Origin: JBDSYA01 sp039925865
GTDB taxonomy: Bacteria; Bacteroidota; Ignavibacteria; Tepidaquicellales; Tepidaquicellaceae
DNA: 14,037 bases
Direction of reading: 5' to 3'
Assembly (NCBI GenBank): GCA_039925865.1
Contig: JBDSYA010000016.1
Coordinates: 1 to 14,037, forward strand
Part shown: positions 13,560 to 14,037 of the stretch, piece after piece
Layout of the letters: each line of letters opens with the position of its first letter
Numbering within the stretch: position 1 is the first letter of the stretch
Translations under genes and position numbers: made by a program
Notes under the pieces: generated by a model
Databases searched by the model: none
Told to the model about the DNA's origin: nothing
Seen by the model: the letters and a program-made list of their open reading frames with translations, nothing else

Positions 13560-14037
13560 TCAAAAATTCACAAGCGCTTCAGGAGTCAGCATTTTTACTA
13601 TCTCTTCGAGGATCACAATAGCCTTTGCACCGGATGAACGGTCTTCAGACTCTGTAGTAAACATTATTACAGTAAGATCTTTTATGGGATAGTATCCAAA
13701 CGCTCCGCTGTAACCATTGAATGCTGGATTCTGAGCATACCAGCCGTTTAACACTACAAATCCCGAAGCCATAAATCGATTCGGATCATTTGCTCCCGCC
13801 GGACGGCTCACAAGAACATTAAATGATTCTGGTGTAAGAAGCTTTCCCTTCCCAAATGCCGGTGCCCATTTTGCAATGTCATTTAGGTTTGAGTACATAG
13901 GTCCTGACTCACGTGTCCAGGATGGACTCCAGAAAGTTGCATCTTCGTATACACCGCGGTCGGAACTGAATGCGTGCAGTACAGGATACGGCAAGTCAGC
14001 ATTAAAATTGTATTTTGTATGTGAAAGTCCAAGAGGT
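13560..14037 (-). CDS. Beta-lactamase family serine hydrolase (class C-like), C-terminal part, runs off right edge
   Basis: The reverse frame is open from the right edge to a TAA at 13562-13560, giving about 158 residues; the TTG at 13994 is not the real start because PLGLSHTKYNFNADLPYPVL precedes and spans it in frame. The pattern is that of the class C beta-lactamase/penicillin-binding-like hydrolases (S12 clan): PLGLSHT, SPSWTRESGPMYSNLNDIAKW (the usual A/S-GP-x-x-S-x-x-D-x-x-KW), and near the end the HSG/KTG-like block NGYSGAFGYYPIKDLTVIMF. The catalytic S-x-x-K and Y-x-N motifs would be in the missing N-terminal part. Such proteins are often esterases or peptidases, not drug resistance enzymes. 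The last residues (EEIVKMLTPEALVNF) end just before a spacer with the AHSA1 remnant. Confidence 0.85.
   Translation of the reverse strand, partial: PLGLSHTKYNFNADLPYPVLHAFSSDRGVYEDATFWSPSWTRESGPMYSNLNDIAKWAPAFGKGKLLTPESFNVLVSRPAGANDPNRFMASGFVVLNGWYAQNPAFNGYSGAFGYYPIKDLTVIMFTTESEDRSSGAKAIVILEEIVKMLTPEALVNF

Noticed and set aside
13560..14037. Beta-lactamase-like gene as antibiotic resistance
   Set aside because: Only the C-terminal part is visible and this family is mostly esterases and peptidases; no drug resistance claim can be supported.

Overview
The window looks like a chromosomal stretch from a low-GC, aerobic member of the FCB group (Bacteroidota, Ignavibacteriota or a relative). The grounds are AT-rich spacers, mostly leaderless-looking starts without Shine-Dalgarno sites, a secreted choice-of-anchor J/cleaved-adhesin protein, and Bacteroidota-style homogentisate dioxygenase, S41-TPR peptidase, YdeI, DUF1801, DUF4256 and DinB proteins. 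This placement is inferred from protein style; no rRNA or other taxonomic marker is present.

Left part (1-5961, all genes on the minus strand): the 5' part of a secreted adhesin-like protein; an AT-rich spacer with an orphan plus-strand terminator and the broken N-terminus of a GNAT acetyltransferase; then, in transcription order, a DinB-family gene with a frameshifted 5' end, a large exported TPR protein, trxB (30 bp after the TPR gene) and hmgA (68 bp after trxB). TPR-trxB-hmgA could be one transcript.

Middle (5962-9489): a junction with gene remnants on both strands and a 7-unit, 11-bp tandem repeat, followed on the plus strand by a small alpha/beta-barrel-like protein, an ECF42-type sigma factor with its C-terminal extension, a YCII/DGPF protein and a DinB-like protein. 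Sigma factor plus DGPF protein is the known ECF42 arrangement. The spacer between them carries two identical 11-bp motifs exactly 23 bp apart. Two further spacers carry hairpin or inverted-repeat elements that look like dispersed intergenic repeats.

Right part (9490-14037): an exported S41 peptidase with C-terminal TPRs (plus strand), then convergent minus-strand genes for a YdeI-like protein, a DUF1801 protein and a DUF4256 protein, a frameshifted C-terminal remnant of an AHSA1/SRPBCC protein, a tiny plus-strand ORF, and the C-terminal part of a class C beta-lactamase-like serine hydrolase that runs off the edge.

The overall character is an accessory region rich in small, mostly uncharacterised proteins (DinB, DGPF, YdeI, DUF1801, DUF4256, AHSA1) around one ECF sigma factor, with several decaying genes. 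I found no phage genes, CRISPR array, tRNA, rRNA or intact insertion sequence. I see no clearly new system. The best leads are the possible ECF42 target motif, the phased 11-bp repeat and the set of single-base frameshifts.
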